Positions 5,157-6,562 of a stretch of DNA of 6,562 nucleotides are shown here, one piece after another (the first letter of the stretch is position 1; each line of letters begins with the position of its first letter). The translations under genes were made by a program, and so were the position numbers. Source of the stretch: Dehalococcoidia bacterium (GTDB lineage: Bacteria; Chloroflexota; Dehalococcoidia; SAR202; UBA11138); contig JAAXHZ010000133.1 of the NCBI GenBank assembly GCA_012270625.1, positions 1 through 6,562 of the forward strand, read 5' to 3'. The notes under the pieces are model-generated. The model was not told the DNA's origin, made no database searches, and saw nothing but the letters and a program-made list of their open reading frames with translations.

Positions 5157-6562
5157 TCAGGGACGATTGCTGACAAGCAGGTCGGCGCGCTCTCCCCACT
5201 TTTCGAGGAAACGCCTGTAGTTCTTCAGACTCAACTCGTCGCGCTCAGCCTCAGCGAGCTCGTTCCAGACACGATGCTCATGCTGGACTACAGGCAGAGA
5301 CTGGTCGGCAACGATGCGTTTGCCCTGCGCCTTGAAATGGAAGCTGTAGTCGATGTCCAGGTTGCGGTAGAAGCGGAAGCTTTCACGCATTAGCCCGACC
5401 TGCGCGAGGTCCCCGCGGCGGAACGCGAAGCAGTACGCCTGCATGGCGTCCATGTCACCGGACTCGCCTTCTCCATCGTGGAAGTGGTGCAGGTTGTCGG
5501 TACGCAGGCCGAATGGCCCAGCTACGCCAACGTCGTCGTCGCGCAACATCGTTTCGATAGGCCCTATGAGATCGCCTGTCACTTCGACACTGGTGTCCAG
5601 CAGTACGATAATCCGTCCGAGGCTTTGCTTGAGCACGATGTTCTTCGCCGCAGCTTCTCCTAGAACATGATCGGCGTGAATTACCCTAACCCTCGAATCC
5701 GCCGCCGCGAGGTCGTCCAGGTAGGCGCCGGTGTCGTCCGTAGAGCCGTTGTCCAAAATCACGAACTCCACATCCCTGTCGCCAGTCCAGCGCAGCGAGC
5801 TAGAGACAACACGCTTCACGTCGTCGAGGTAGTTGCAGGCGACGAGGCCGATAGTGAAGTCGTGGGCGTCACCCTGTTCTATAAGAGAGGGGACTTCTGC
5901 CGCTGCTGAGACCACGTCACGGTCTTCGGTCAGCTTCTCCCACTCGGCCTTGGGCCTGATGCGGGAGCCGCGTTCGTGGTCTTCGACTACGTAGCCGACC
6001 TCTTCGAGGGCAGCGCGGATCTGGTCGGCGGCGGAGTACTCTGCCATATCGCGCAGATGCGCCCTTCTGAGAAGCTGTTCAAGCGCCTCCACGGGGGTCT
6101 CGTATTCATCGCCAACGCCCAGCAGGCCAAGGCCAAGAACTTCATCGTACCGTTCTATGACCGCCAGCTTCGTGACAGAGTCGAGGTCGGAGCGGGCCAT
6201 TTCCCAAGTCAGCGCAAGAGCGCCGGGCATGTCGAGATTCGAGTTCACGGTACCGAAGAAGCGCTGCATCCACTCCTCAACTGCGGCGCCGTCGGGGCTC
6301 GCGTTTTCAGAGACACCCGCTTCTTCGGCGTCTATCATCCACTGCCAGATTCGGTTCTTAAGTCGCTGGAGGCCGCGCTGGGCGGCTCGCAGAGACGTGA
6401 ACGTGAAGTTAAGCCGAGTGTTGTATCTGGCCGTCATACACAGGTATCTGAATGCCATCGGGTCCAGTCCCTGCGCCTCTATGTCGGACATAATGAACGA
6501 GTTGCCCGCGGACTTCGCCATCTTGACACCGTCGGCGAGCAGGTGCTGGCCGTGGACCCACG
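5157..6562 (-). CDS. cysS: Cysteinyl-tRNA synthetase C-terminal half fused to GT2 glycosyltransferase (5' partial)
   Basis: The frame is open to the right edge, so the N-terminal half, with the HIGH motif and zinc ligands, is off the window. Numbering from the internal Met at 6519-6521, the first part is class I cysteinyl-tRNA synthetase: VKMAKSAGNSF (the KMSKS loop, as KMAKS) just at its start, DPMAFRYLCMTARY at 20-33, LNFTFTSL at 37-44, NSNLDMP at 93-99, and the terminal anticodon-domain pattern AADQIRAALEEVGYVVED at 164-181. After a linker (about 192-221) a family 2 glycosyltransferase domain follows: TIGLVACN at 223-230, DNGSTDDT at 257-264, GEAAAKN at 288-294, VLLDTS at 306-311 where DXD is expected, and LDIDYSF at 388-394. 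No stop or good internal start separates the parts. It should charge tRNA-Cys; the glycosyltransferase substrate is unknown. Met6521 sits inside the KMSKS loop and is not a real start. The symbol applies to the synthetase part. Confidence 0.9.
   Translation of the reverse strand, partial: WVHGQHLLADGVKMAKSAGNSFIMSDIEAQGLDPMAFRYLCMTARYNTRLNFTFTSLRAAQRGLQRLKNRIWQWMIDAEEAGVSENASPDGAAVEEWMQRFFGTVNSNLDMPGALALTWEMARSDLDSVTKLAVIERYDEVLGLGLLGVGDEYETPVEALEQLLRRAHLRDMAEYSAADQIRAALEEVGYVVEDHERGSRIRPKAEWEKLTEDRDVVSAAAEVPSLIEQGDAHDFTIGLVACNYLDDVKRVVSSSLRWTGDRDVEFVILDNGSTDDTGAYLDDLAAADSRVRVIHADHVLGEAAAKNIVLKQSLGRIIVLLDTSVEVTGDLIGPIETMLRDDDVGVAGPFGLRTDNLHHFHDGEGESGDMDAMQAYCFAFRRGDLAQVGLMRESFRFYRNLDIDYSFHFKAQGKRIVADQSLPVVQHEHRVWNELAEAERDELSLKNYRRFLEKWGERADLLVSNRP

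Noticed and set aside
5859..5948. Possible separate start for the glycosyltransferase domain
   Set aside because: There is no ATG in the linker, and the only candidate GTG (in DRDVV) lacks a well-spaced ribosome binding site.

Overview
This is a high-GC bacterial chromosomal segment (about 55-60% G+C by eye) with five recognisable protein genes plus one partial gene running off each edge of the window or spanning it: a prenyl synthase tail on the left and a tRNA-synthetase fusion on the right are both cut. The gene content (YtcJ-type amidohydrolase with a NIPSNAP neighbour, a cysteinyl-tRNA synthetase carrying KMAKS instead of KMSKS and a C-terminal glycosyltransferase) reminds me of uncultured Chloroflexota such as the Dehalococcoidia/SAR202 group. 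That is a tentative inference from memory of similar proteins; no rRNA or marker gene here settles it.

Layout. 3-893 (+): 3' part of a long-chain polyprenyl diphosphate synthase. 894-1344: a 451-base stretch without a credible intact gene, but it holds a relic (932-1039, minus strand) of the 3' end of an amidohydrolase closely related to the intact gene at 1990-3546; the relic aligns without gaps right to the stop codon. 1345-1965 (+): a NYN-domain (PIN-like) putative nuclease of lower G+C (about 50%). 1990-3546 (-): YtcJ-type metal-dependent amidohydrolase. 3604-3924 (-): NIPSNAP-family protein, with a strong ribosome binding site and a good sigma70-type promoter. 3991-5007 (-): CaCA-family Na+/Ca2+ exchanger-like membrane protein. 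5157-6562 (-): C-terminal half of cysteinyl-tRNA synthetase fused in frame to a family 2 glycosyltransferase domain, 5' end off the window.

How it fits together. The four minus-strand genes run in the same direction (synthetase-glycosyltransferase, exchanger, NIPSNAP, amidohydrolase). The NIPSNAP and amidohydrolase genes look like a two-gene transcription unit with its own promoter, perhaps a catabolic pair. The exchanger has its own ribosome binding site and an upstream inverted repeat. The NYN gene lies between two direct copies of the amidohydrolase 3' end, which makes it look like a cargo gene inserted at, or rearranged into, that gene's end. The two points most worth following are the synthetase-glycosyltransferase fusion and this flanking duplication.
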